NCBI GenBank assembly: GCA_031273735.1
Contig: JAISRI010000235.1
Coordinates: 1 to 15,270 of the forward strand
DNA from: Helicobacteraceae bacterium
GTDB lineage: Bacteria > Campylobacterota > Campylobacteria > Campylobacterales > SZUA-545
DNA length: 15,270 bases
Direction of reading: 5' to 3'
The position numbers and the translations under genes are program-made. This document shows positions 1 through 7,664 of the stretch, piece by piece. Position 1 is the stretch's first letter. Each line of letters begins with the position of its first letter. The notes below the pieces were generated by a model, which saw only the letters and a program-made list of their open reading frames with translations, was not told where the DNA came from and searched no databases.

Positions 1-462
1 TTCTACGATTCTTTGCAAACGCCAATCGGAGAGATATTTGTTTTAGCCGACGAAAAGCGGCTTTTGTCGATCGGGTTTAGCGCGCCAAACGGCGAAAAGG
101 GCGCTAAGGCGATCGTAACGAAAACGCTTGATCTATTGGATAGCTACTTTCGCGGCGAAGCGCCCGATTTTTCCGCGTTACCTTTTGATTTTCCGCCGCA
201 ACCATTTTATAAAACCGTCTTGAAGACCTTGCTCGCCACAAATTACGGAGCGCGTTTAACCTACGGCGAATTAGCGGCGCTCGCGGGCAGGGCAAAAGCC
301 TTTCGCGCCGCCGCAAGCGCGATGGCAAACAATAAGTTTGCGATCGCCATTCCATGCCACCGCGTCGTTCATAAAAGCGGCGGGATCGGCGCATACGGCT
401 GGGGCGCAAGCAAAAAAGCGTGGCTACTGCATCACGAAAAGATAACGTTAAATCCCTTTTAA
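1..462 (+). CDS. ogt: O6-alkylguanine-DNA alkyltransferase (Ogt/MGMT family), 5' end missing
   Basis: Suicide DNA-repair protein that moves methyl or alkyl groups from O6 of guanine onto its own cysteine. The diagnostic PCHRVV motif is present, with the acceptor Cys codon at 355-357. It is preceded by the recognition-helix region (TYGELAALAG, then RAAASA) and an Asn-rich turn, and followed by GGIGAYGWG and a Lys/His-rich C-terminus, all in family order. The frame is open back to base 1 and reads FYDSL before QTPIG. Family members usually start a few residues before this point, so the true start probably lies just outside the window; a TTG at 13 is the first possible start inside it but is less likely. 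The gene stands alone, with no neighbour on its strand for several kb. Function is confident; substrate preference cannot be read. Confidence 0.9.
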   Translation, partial: FYDSLQTPIGEIFVLADEKRLLSIGFSAPNGEKGAKAIVTKTLDLLDSYFRGEAPDFSALPFDFPPQPFYKTVLKTLLATNYGARLTYGELAALAGRAKAFRAAASAMANNKFAIAIPCHRVVHKSGGIGAYGWGASKKAWLLHHEKITLNPF

Positions 463-895
463 CGCGGTTTTAACGGCGATCAAACTTTTCCAGACGCGAA
501 GGCGCTAAACTTCTAATCGCAAGGTCAAAAGACCGAGCGCTTGGCAACTATCCCCTGCCGCGTTCTATATTCGCAAACCGTCAAATTTTAGAGAGAGGGT
601 TTGACGGGGCGCGAAACATACAAGATCTGCTTTGGACAGAACCTTTCTATAAAAACTTAGCGACGGGGATAGCGGCAGGTTATCCGCGATAAATCGATCC
701 AAATCGTCAAATAAAGCCGCCCTCTTTTTTCGCCTAGCGCGCTCCTAAATCCGCCTTTAACGCAACAGCTTCGCCGCATTTAGCCACTTCTGCGCGAAGC
801 GGCGGACAACAAGGCAGATACTATTTCTATCCGCTCTAAATCGTTAATCTCGCCAACTGCAAGATCAAGATAGCGCAAAGTCGCATCGCGACTAT
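463..895. other. Intergenic stretch with no recognised gene
   Basis: About 430 bases between two convergent genes. All frames are closed by stops. It contains two modest hairpins: arms CCGTCAAA and TTTGACGG at 578-607 around a 14-base loop, and GCTTCGC/GCGAAGC at 768-800 around a 19-base loop. Neither is followed by a T-run, so they are not convincing terminators. No RNA gene was recognised. Confidence 0.6.
879..893 (-). terminator. Small hairpin just after the lipoprotein stop codon
   Basis: AGTCGC and GCGACT form a 6 bp stem with a 3-base loop, starting two bases after the TAA of the reverse-strand lipoprotein gene. There is no clear U-tract, so termination here is only possible. Confidence 0.3.
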
Positions 896-2181
896 TTACT
901 TCTGCCAATATAGGTAAGGGTAACTAGAGCCTTCGTCGATATTCCAAGGATTGTCGTTATTAGCGCCAAACTTCCAACCTATATCCTCGTAGGTCTTTTG
1001 TTGTTTTAACTCTTCTTGCGTTTTGTTTTCGCCCGCTAAGCTTGTAGAACCGATACTACCGACGGGAACCAAGCTATCCAAAGCGATATTTGGAACTAAT
1101 GTGTTTGCGCAATTCCAACGGTCGCATGGAATTGCATCTTTGCCCGCTATGCGACCGACTGTCGCGCCTGAAATCGCTTGGTTGATAGCGACGTCTCTAT
1201 CTACATTATACTCGGAACTTCTGCCTTGCGCTACTATACCGCCAGCAATGCCTATTCCGTTAACGTTCGCCGTAGAGTAACATCTATTAGCGCTCCCATA
1301 ACCCGCAATACCGCCCGCGTAATCACCAACCACAGAACCTGCGGAATAACTATCCGTAGCGTGGCCGCTTCCAGCGATACCGCCGGCGCTACCTATACCG
1401 CTACCTCTGCCAGAGGCTTTTACGCTTCCGTTAAAGTAAACGCCTTTTATAGCGCCGCACAAAAACTGCTTGACGCCGACAATGCCGCCTGCGTAGGTAC
1501 TTTCATTATCATGTTTTCCGGGAGGAGTGGCGATGACGGTTCCTGTAGCATAAGAGTTTGTTAGAGAAACCCCCATAGTATACCCCGCGTCGTCAAAAAT
1601 AGTTCCGGCAATAATACCTACGTTATATGCGCCCTCTACATGAGCGCCTATAACCCCAAGATTGTGTATTTGGGCGGGATAATCGAGCCAACCAAATAAC
1701 CCTGAAGGTCCGCGATCCGCGTTCCAAACGACGTTTAGCCCCGTTATCTTATGAAAGTCGCCCTGTAGCAGTCCGTTGAAATAACCTCCGCCAACCGCCG
1801 AACAAAGAGGCGTCCAATTTCCCGATAAAGCTATATCGTTTATCAAGATATAACGCTTTGAACCGCCGCAAGCGATCGACGCTAATCCCGCCTGATCGCT
1901 AATCTCTATTACGTCTTTTACTCCATAAAAGTTGATATTGCCCGTAACGTTATATTCACCGCTAAGAGGCGTATCGCTACCGCCTTTATACCACGTAGTT
2001 TTTGAACCAGCGATTAACTCTATTGCGGTATTCGGCTCCACGCTAACTCTTTTTGCCAAATGCAAATCAAAGAGTTCGTAAAAAGAAACTGTGTAGGTTA
2101 TAGGAGTGTTTGAACCGCCGCCGTCTTCAGAATCGTCGCTTTCGTTGCAACCAAGCAGACCAAAGACGAGGAAAAGGCTAA

Positions 2182-2376
<195 letters not shown>

Positions 2377-2524
2377 CGCTAGTCCTTTATTGTGGATTGT
2401 TCGCGAAAAACGTGAACTGGCTGAAGTTATATCATCTCTTAGCTTATTATCCATTCTTGTTTTTGACTTAAATTATTGCAAGCTGTGAAAAATAGTTGAA
2501 AAACGCTTGAAATGGTTAAACAAC

Positions 2525-2558
2525 AATCAAAAAACGCTTGAAAAAGCGGTTTTTGATT
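2525..2558. other. Strong 15 bp hairpin with GAAA tetraloop
   Basis: Two 15-base arms with one mismatch, rich in A on the left and T on the right, close on a GAAA (GNRA-type) loop. A partial copy of the left arm (GAAAAACGCTTGAAA) lies about 30 bases upstream. No gene on either strand ends directly before it. It could be an orphan bidirectional terminator or a structured RNA or DNA element. Confidence 0.5.
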
Positions 2559-2781
2559 AATTGCGGCGCTTGATCGAGCGCCGAGATCGGCGGCGCAAGC
2601 AAAACGCCGATCGGCGATCTTGACGGAGGTTTTGCCGATCGCGTAGCGTTTGCTTTGTTCTTGTTGTTTGCGAAACGGCAAAAAATTATGCTTTAGCAAG
2701 GTTGCGCCTGTCTTTGCGGGGCGGCGCAAAAGGATTGTCGCATTCCAAAGCCGACTTCAACGAGTTAAAACTAGCAAATGC

Positions 2782-2848
2782 CGTCATTCCCGCGACGGAG
2801 CGATAGCTTCCGAAGGAAGCGTAATCGCGGAGGAAGGCGGGAATCCAA
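2782..2848 (+). repeat. Palindromic ATTCCCGC-ended repeat, copy A
   Basis: A 67-base element beginning CGTCATTCCCGCG and ending GGCGGGAATCCAA, so its ends are imperfect inverted repeats. The centre contains TTCC-GAAG-GAAG style self-complementarity. It matches copy B in inverted orientation except for one extra base (GCGACGG versus GCGCGG). It resembles the small dispersed palindromic repeats of many proteobacterial genomes. Confidence 0.85.
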
Positions 2849-2919
2849 ACACGGCGTAGCCGTGCGTATTCAAGATGCACGAATGTTCGAAGGCGATCGC
2901 CGTCCGTAGGTTTTTTAAT

Positions 2920-2985
2920 TTGGATTCCCGCCTTCCTCCGCGATTACGCTTCCTTCGGAAGCTATCGCTCCGCGCGGGAATGACG
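2920..2985 (-). repeat. Palindromic ATTCCCGC-ended repeat, copy B (inverted)
   Basis: Reverse complement of copy A with a single-base deletion, 66 bases, separated from A by 71 bases. The pair could form a large cruciform or a long RNA stem. Its right flank (AACACGGCGGATTTGC) resembles the right flank of copy C. Confidence 0.85.
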
Positions 2986-3040
2986 AAACACGGCGGATTT
3001 GCTGAAAATGCGCAAGTTTTCGGCATTCCGTTTGATCCTT

Positions 3041-3149
3041 TTGGATTCCCGCTTTCCTCCGCGATGGACGCCCCGCGAAGCAAAGCCAAAGCTTTTGGCG
3101 GCGTTATTGCGGAGAAATGCGGAGCTACGCTAAAGTCGCGGGAATGACG
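3041..3149 (-). repeat. Diverged longer copy C of the same repeat
   Basis: Shares the ends of copy B (TTGGATTCCCGC, TTCCTCCGCGAT at left; GCGGGAATGACG at right), but the interior is different and longer (109 bases). The downstream flank again reads AACACGGCGG then TTTGC, so the repeated unit probably extends past the palindromic core. Confidence 0.7.
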
Positions 3150-3236
3150 GAACACGGCGGTTTTGCCATGTTAAAGGGAGTTTTAAGGATATGTCGATTT
3201 GAATTAAAAAACGAGTTCGTTATACGCTACTCTCAT

Positions 3237-4793
3237 TTATGGCTTTTCATGGACGACTATCTTTTCTGGTTGAAATATCTCGATCGCTTTTTGGATTTGC
3301 GGGTCGTTTTGGATCGCCGCTTTTGCCGAGATTGAATCTTTGGGCGCGTCGGTCTTAGCGTCCGTTTTGCTCTCTTTAGGCGGTTGCGAAGCGGCTTCGA
3401 CGCTCTTGGTTTCAGGCGCAATTTTGACGATTTTAGTATCCGCGCCAAAAACTTCGCGCAGGATCGTAGAAAAGATTTTGTAATCTCTCCTTAAACGCTC
3501 GATCGCCTCGCCGCTTTCGGTAAAAACGGCGCGAAATTCGCCGCTTTCAAAAGCGATAAACTTAACCGCTTCGTTATACGCCGCTCCCAACTCGGCGCTA
3601 CGATCGTATAAACGGCGCAGCAACTCTTTGATCAGCGCGTTTTCTGAAAACGGCGCTTTTTTCGTATCTTTTGGCGGCGACGCGGGCGCGATCGTAATTG
3701 CGGGAACATTCAGCGGTTCTTGCGCCAACTCGTTTTCGATCCGCTCGATCGATTCCGCTACGGATTCGGGGCGCAAAGCTTCGATCATCTTTAGCGCCAT
3801 TAAACCAAGCGCGAAACCGCCGTCGGCGCCATAATGCAAAAGCGATCTAGTTTCCGCCGCGATCTTAAAAAACCGTTCGATCACGTTCGCGTTAAAATGC
3901 CCTTGCGGTTTGAACAGCTTTTCTTTTAGAAATCCGATCAGCTCGCTAACGACCATTTCGCAATCGCCAGATTCGCTTTCTTTCACAAAGGCGATCGCGC
4001 CGTCGTTATCGCGCTCAAAAATCCGCGCGAAAAACGCTTCGATTCGTTCGGGGTCTAAAACGCCCAACATCTCTACAGTCGCGTTTAACTCCAGCCGTCC
4101 TTTGCCGTAGGCGATCGCCTGTTCCATAAGCGTTAGCGTGTCGCGCATACTGCCGCCTCCGCTACGCGCGACGATCTCCAAAGCGCGTTCGTCGTCGCAG
4201 GGGATCCCCTCCTGCGCCATAATATGTTTGATATGCGCCAAAACCGCGTCGTAAGCGATCTTTTTGAAGCGAAAATGTTGCGATCGCGATAGAATCGTCG
4301 CAGGAACTTTCATCGGATCGGTCGTGGCGAGCATAAACTTGATATAGCTTGGAGGCTCTTCAAGCGTCTTCAAAAAAGCGTTGAACGCGCCTTTGGAGAG
4401 CATATGAACCTCGTCGATAATAAATATCTTAAATCGCCCGATCGACGGCGCGTATTTTGTCTGCTCTATGAGATCGCGCACGTCGTCCACGCCCGTGTTG
4501 CTCGCCGCATCCATCTCTATAATATCGATATGCCGCCCTTCGTTCGCCTGAATACAAGCGTCGCAGATGTCGCACGGCGATGAGCTTACGCCCTTTTCGC
4601 ACAAGAGCGATTTGGCGAAAATTCTAGCGCTAGAGGTTTTGCCGCTTCCGCGCAAACCAGAAAAGAGATAGGCGTGGCTTAACTTGCCGCTATCGAGGGC
4701 AAGCGAAAGCGTTTGGCTTACGGCTTCTTGTCCGATTAGCTCCTTGAAAGAGCGCGGGCGGTATTTCAGGGCAAGGACTTGATGTTCGCTCAT
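3237..4793 (-). CDS. dnaX: DNA polymerase III subunit gamma/tau
   Basis: Clamp-loader ATPase that loads the sliding clamp and organises the replisome. Of 518 residues, the N-terminal AAA+ core has Walker A GLRGSGKT (46-53), a four-Cys zinc module (C65, C74, C77, C80), Walker B IIDEVH (about 125-130), the sensor region TLEEPPSYIKFMLATTD, and the SRS arginine-finger motif at about 169-171. The C-terminus is a variable Lys/Ala/Glu-rich tail typical of tau. Start ATG at 4793, with a weak AGAG-rich ribosome site. The gene is divergent from nifS. Length fits a Campylobacterota dnaX. No well-phased -1 slippery heptamer was found, so a separate gamma product is not predicted from the sequence. Confidence 0.95.
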   Translation of the reverse strand: MSEHQVLALKYRPRSFKELIGQEAVSQTLSLALDSGKLSHAYLFSGLRGSGKTSSARIFAKSLLCEKGVSSSPCDICDACIQANEGRHIDIIEMDAASNTGVDDVRDLIEQTKYAPSIGRFKIFIIDEVHMLSKGAFNAFLKTLEEPPSYIKFMLATTDPMKVPATILSRSQHFRFKKIAYDAVLAHIKHIMAQEGIPCDDERALEIVARSGGGSMRDTLTLMEQAIAYGKGRLELNATVEMLGVLDPERIEAFFARIFERDNDGAIAFVKESESGDCEMVVSELIGFLKEKLFKPQGHFNANVIERFFKIAAETRSLLHYGADGGFALGLMALKMIEALRPESVAESIERIENELAQEPLNVPAITIAPASPPKDTKKAPFSENALIKELLRRLYDRSAELGAAYNEAVKFIAFESGEFRAVFTESGEAIERLRRDYKIFSTILREVFGADTKIVKIAPETKSVEAASQPPKESKTDAKTDAPKDSISAKAAIQNDPQIQKAIEIFQPEKIVVHEKP

Positions 4794-4862
4794 TTTTACG
4801 GCTCTCTTTTTTCGGGCGATCTTAGCATTAAATCGTAAAATACGCGGGGCGCTGAAAAAATC

Positions 4863-4892
4863 ACACTAATTTTGTCTGATTTAGTGTATTAT
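4863..4892 (+). promoter_or_regulatory. nifS promoter with operator-like inverted repeat
   Basis: ACACTAA (4863-4869) and TTAGTGT (4881-4887) form a 7-base inverted repeat with an 11-base spacer. It lies over a plausible -10 element TATTAT (4887-4892) and the -35 zone. With a start near 4899, the leader before the nifS ATG would be about 18 bases and contain the AAGGA ribosome site (4907-4911). The geometry suits binding of a dimeric repressor such as an iron- or Fe-S-responsive regulator; the regulator is not identified. Confidence 0.5.
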
Positions 4893-4916
4893 TTCATTTT
4901 TATTGCAAGGAACGCT

Positions 4917-6083
4917 ATGCTAAGAGTATATTTGGACAACAACGCGACGACAATGGTCGATCCAAAGGTCAAAGAGGCGATGGAACCGTATTGGACTGAA
5001 AAATACGGCAATCCCAACAGCCTTCATCAATTTGGAATGGAGCTTAGGGCTACGTTAAAACGCGCTTTAGATCAGCTTTACGCCGGTATTAACGCGGGCG
5101 ATCAAGACGATATAATCGTTAATAGTTGCGCCAGCGAAGGAAACAACACCGTTTTGCAGGGAATCTATAACGAGGTTATACGCCATAGCGCGAAAGATCA
5201 CATTGTGACGACGAGCGTAGAACACCCCTCTATGCGCGCGCCATGCCATTTTTTGGAATCGCTAGGCGTTAAAGTAACCTATTTGAGCGTCAATGATCAG
5301 GGCGTGGTCGATTTGGATCGGATCAAAGAGGCGGTAAGCGACAAAACCGCTCTAGTCAGCGCGATGTGGGCGAACAACGAAACGGGTATGCTTTTTCCAA
5401 TCAAAGAGATCGCTGAAATCGCGCATTCAAAAGGCGCGCTTTTTCATACCGACGCGGCGCAGGCGATCGGCAAGGTCAAAGTCGACGTTAGAGAGGTTGG
5501 CGCGGATTATCTAACCTTTAGCGGGCATAAGTTCCACGCTCCGAAAGGAATCGGCGCTCTTTATATCAAATCGGACGCGCCGAAATTGCGTCTGATCTAC
5601 GGCGGCGAGCAGATGGGCGGGCTTCGCGCGGGGACGCTTAACGCGCCGCTTATGATAGGAATGGGCGAGGCGATAGAGCTGGCGGACGCGGCGCTCGATT
5701 ACGAGTTAAGCGAGGTGCGGCGGTTAAAAGACAAACTTGAAGACGCTCTTTTAAGGATCAAAGACGTTTTTGTCGTAGGCGATCGCAATAGGCGCGTTCC
5801 AAATACAATTTTGGCGTCCGTTCGCGGCGTGGAGGGCGAATCGATGATATGGGACTTGAATAAAAACGGGGTAGCGGCAAGCACGGGAAGCGCCTGTGCC
5901 AGCGAAGATTTAGAAGCCAATCCGATCCTAACGGCGATCGGCGCGGATAAAGAGCTTGCGCATACGGCGCTTCGCCTTAGCCTGTCGAGATTTACGACTG
6001 AAAAGGAGATCGACTACGCGATCGAGACGATACAAAGCGCGATCGAACGTTTAAGAGCGATCTCTATAACCTACGACAAATAA
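4917..6083 (+). CDS. nifS: Cysteine desulfurase NifS
   Basis: PLP-dependent enzyme that takes sulfur from cysteine and passes it as a persulfide to the NifU scaffold for Fe-S cluster assembly. With the ATG at 4917 it is 388 residues: YLDNNATT at the N-terminus, GNPNSLHQFG, H103 in SVEHP (stacks on PLP), D179 in HTDAAQ, the PLP Lys K205 in SGHKFHAPKG, and the active-site Cys C327 in STGSACASED. The frame is open further upstream (a TTG-type start at 4872), but that would begin inside the operator and promoter; ATG 4917 has AAGGA 5 bases upstream and matches the family N-terminus. nifU follows after 10 bases. In Campylobacterota, NifS/NifU is normally the main housekeeping Fe-S system, not one limited to nitrogenase. 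Confidence 0.95.
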   Translation: MLRVYLDNNATTMVDPKVKEAMEPYWTEKYGNPNSLHQFGMELRATLKRALDQLYAGINAGDQDDIIVNSCASEGNNTVLQGIYNEVIRHSAKDHIVTTSVEHPSMRAPCHFLESLGVKVTYLSVNDQGVVDLDRIKEAVSDKTALVSAMWANNETGMLFPIKEIAEIAHSKGALFHTDAAQAIGKVKVDVREVGADYLTFSGHKFHAPKGIGALYIKSDAPKLRLIYGGEQMGGLRAGTLNAPLMIGMGEAIELADAALDYELSEVRRLKDKLEDALLRIKDVFVVGDRNRRVPNTILASVRGVEGESMIWDLNKNGVAASTGSACASEDLEANPILTAIGADKELAHTALRLSLSRFTTEKEIDYAIETIQSAIERLRAISITYDK

Positions 6084-6093
6084 AGGATAGACA

Positions 6094-7056
6094 ATGTCAA
6101 AAGATAATTTAATTGGCGGAGCGTTGTGGGAGGAGTATTCCAACAAGGTGGCGCAAAGAATGGACGCGCCGATCCATCGCGGCGAGATTACCGAAGATGA
6201 AGCAAAAAAACTCGGCGCGAAGCTAATCGTAGCCGATTTTGGCGCCGAAAGTTGCGGCGACGCGGTGCGGCTTTATTGGGCGGTAAGCCCTGAGGGCGTA
6301 ATCAAAGAGGCGAGGTTCAAAAGTTTCGGTTGCGGAACGGCGATCGCTTCTAGCGATATGATGGCGGAACTCTGCTTGGGTAAAACCGTAAGCGAGGCGG
6401 TTAAGATCACCAATATCGACGTCGAGTTTGCCTTGCGCGACGCGCCAGACGTTCCCGCCGTCCCGCCGCAAAAGATGCACTGCTCCGTAATGGCTTACGA
6501 TGTGATCAAACGCGCCGCCGCGATCTATAACGGCGTCGATATGAGCCAATACGAAGATACGGATATGGTTTGCGAATGCGCCCGCGTTACGCTTTCGACG
6601 ATCAAAGAGGTGATCCGATTAAACGGCTTAACGACCGTAGAGGAGATTACCGCCTACACGAAAGCGGGCGCGTTTTGCAAAAGCTGCGTTCGACCGGGCG
6701 GACACGAGTCGCGCCATTTTTACCTTGTCGATATTTTGCGCGAAACGCTTGCGGAGATTGAGCGCGAACGGATTTTAGACGCTAACTCGGCTAAAGATTT
6801 CGCTTCGATGAGCTTGGTTCAAAAGATCAGAGCGGTGGAAAACGCGCTTGATCGCAACATTCGCCCGATGTTGATGATGGACGGCGGCAATCTTGAACTC
6901 TTAGATATTAAAGAGGACGGCGAGCATATAGATATATATATTCGCTATCTTGGCGCGTGTTCTGGTTGCGCGACGGGATCGACGGGGACGCTCTACGCGA
7001 TCGACGGCGTTTTGAAAGAAAAACTAGACGCTCGCGTTCGGGTTTTGCCGGTTTGA
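6094..7056 (+). CDS. nifU: Fe-S cluster scaffold NifU, three-domain form
   Basis: Scaffold on which NifS-derived sulfur and iron are assembled. All three modules are present in 320 residues: an IscU-like domain with C54 (ESCGD), C80 (SFGCGT) and C130 (MHCS); a central BFD-like [2Fe-2S] domain with C160, C162, C195 and C198 (VCEC and FCKSC); and a C-terminal NifU/Nfu domain with the cluster-binding CSGC (C289, C292) after MMDGGNLELL. No ligand Cys is missing. The AAAGGA just upstream, spanning the nifS stop, gives good coupling. Both genes are probably one transcript from the promoter before nifS. Confidence 0.95.
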   Translation: MSKDNLIGGALWEEYSNKVAQRMDAPIHRGEITEDEAKKLGAKLIVADFGAESCGDAVRLYWAVSPEGVIKEARFKSFGCGTAIASSDMMAELCLGKTVSEAVKITNIDVEFALRDAPDVPAVPPQKMHCSVMAYDVIKRAAAIYNGVDMSQYEDTDMVCECARVTLSTIKEVIRLNGLTTVEEITAYTKAGAFCKSCVRPGGHESRHFYLVDILRETLAEIERERILDANSAKDFASMSLVQKIRAVENALDRNIRPMLMMDGGNLELLDIKEDGEHIDIYIRYLGACSGCATGSTGTLYAIDGVLKEKLDARVRVLPV

Positions 7057-7100
7057 TCCTTTGCGATCGGCGCTTTGGAGGCGATCAAGGGCGGTTTTGC

Positions 7101-7132
7101 TAAGATAAGCCGAAATTTGACAAAGAAGGAGG
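7101..7132 (+). promoter_or_regulatory. Promoter and strong ribosome site for the SIMPL-like gene
   Basis: A -10-like TAAGAT at 7101-7106 is followed by AAGGAGG at 7126-7132, 4 bases before the ATG. No good -35 is seen, as is common for Campylobacterota promoters. The ribosome site is one of the strongest in the window. Confidence 0.4.
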
Positions 7133-7136
7133 CGCA

Positions 7137-7505
7137 ATGCAAAGCAAAAGCGCGATCATTTTAGGCGTTTCATTCGCGATCGGAATGGCGATCTTCGGAG
7201 TTATATTGAATTTGAGTAGTTGGCTTGCCGGCGAACCCGCCGCTTCGCGTTACTCTAATTTCTCCGTTTCGTTCTCAAAAAAAGTCGATCTTGCCGTCGG
7301 CGAGAGCGTTAAGCCTGAAATTATCGAGGAGTTATACGCCTACGCGCGCGAGCAAGCCGAAACGTTTGCTAAGGCTTCGGAGGTAAAACTTGACGGGATT
7401 GACAGCGCTTACGTTAGCCAACCGGATTATTATGACTCAGGGGAAGAGGGAGCGACGACAAAAAAAGCCCGTATAGAATTTGTCGTTTCTTATAGGATAA
7501 AATAA
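7137..7505 (+). CDS. Short membrane-anchored SIMPL-like (DUF541) protein
   Basis: A 122-residue protein with one N-terminal hydrophobic segment (about residues 7-31), so probably anchored in the inner membrane with its body in the periplasm. The body (KPEIIEELYAYAREQAETFAKASEVKL, then a KKARIEFVVSYRIK ending) resembles the C-terminal half of SIMPL-domain proteins, where a helix ending in FAKDS precedes a final strand such as KKVRVVTTVEY. The usual central region of around 100 residues is missing, although start, ribosome site and anchor are intact. It may be an internally deleted or naturally short variant. SIMPL function is poorly defined. The family call is tentative; membrane anchoring is fairly safe. 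Confidence 0.55.
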   Translation: MQSKSAIILGVSFAIGMAIFGVILNLSSWLAGEPAASRYSNFSVSFSKKVDLAVGESVKPEIIEELYAYAREQAETFAKASEVKLDGIDSAYVSQPDYYDSGEEGATTKKARIEFVVSYRIK

Positions 7506-7518
7506 CTCGTTCAATAAA

Positions 7519-7544
7519 AAGCGGCGTAATCAAGATCGCCGCTT
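7519..7544 (+). terminator. Hairpin after the SIMPL-like gene
   Basis: AAGCGGCG and CGCCGCTT make an 8 bp GC-rich stem with a 10-base loop, 14 bases after the stop codon. No T-run follows, so it is a weak intrinsic terminator at best, but it separates this gene from the typA promoter. Confidence 0.4.
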
Positions 7545-7606
7545 GGCGACTTCAAACAAACTTAATTTCCGCAACGCCGTTTTCAAGGCGCTTATAACGG
7601 ATTGGC

Positions 7607-7612
7607 TATAAT
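7607..7612 (+). promoter_or_regulatory. typA promoter -10 box
   Basis: A perfect TATAAT, 52 bases before the typA GTG, without a clear -35. It would start RNA near 7619. This helps choose the typA start, because a longer reading frame beginning at 7602 would lie over the promoter. Confidence 0.55.
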
Positions 7613-7664
7613 TGCGCGATTTTTTTCGCCTCTTAAATCCGAGCGATTATCAAAGGGAAACAAA

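Larger units (their letters stand above)
2559..3236. other. Gene-free, palindrome-rich region
   Basis: No convincing gene between the lipoprotein upstream region and dnaX. It holds GGCGCT/AGCGCC (2565-2582), the perfect 12-base palindrome CGCCGATCGGCG (2605-2616), CACGGC-GTA-GCCGTG (2850-2864) and three longer ATTCCCGC-type repeats listed separately. Short frames here look like by-products of the repeats. Confidence 0.6.

Noticed and set aside
463..895. Decayed gene or small RNA between ogt and the lipoprotein gene
   Set aside because: No protein similarity in any frame and only weak hairpins; nothing supports a specific call.
3657..3662. Run of six A residues in dnaX (coding strand) as a programmed frameshift site for a gamma subunit
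   Set aside because: The codon phase is AAA AAA G, not the A AAA AAG phase needed for an efficient -1 slip, and no stimulatory hairpin was seen.
4872..4916. Longer nifS start at 4872
   Set aside because: It would begin inside the operator and upstream of the -10 box; the ATG at 4917 has AAGGA and the family N-terminus.
7602..7664. Longer typA start at 7602
   Set aside because: The extension overlaps a perfect TATAAT, and the GTG at 7665 has a ribosome site and homologue-like N-terminus.
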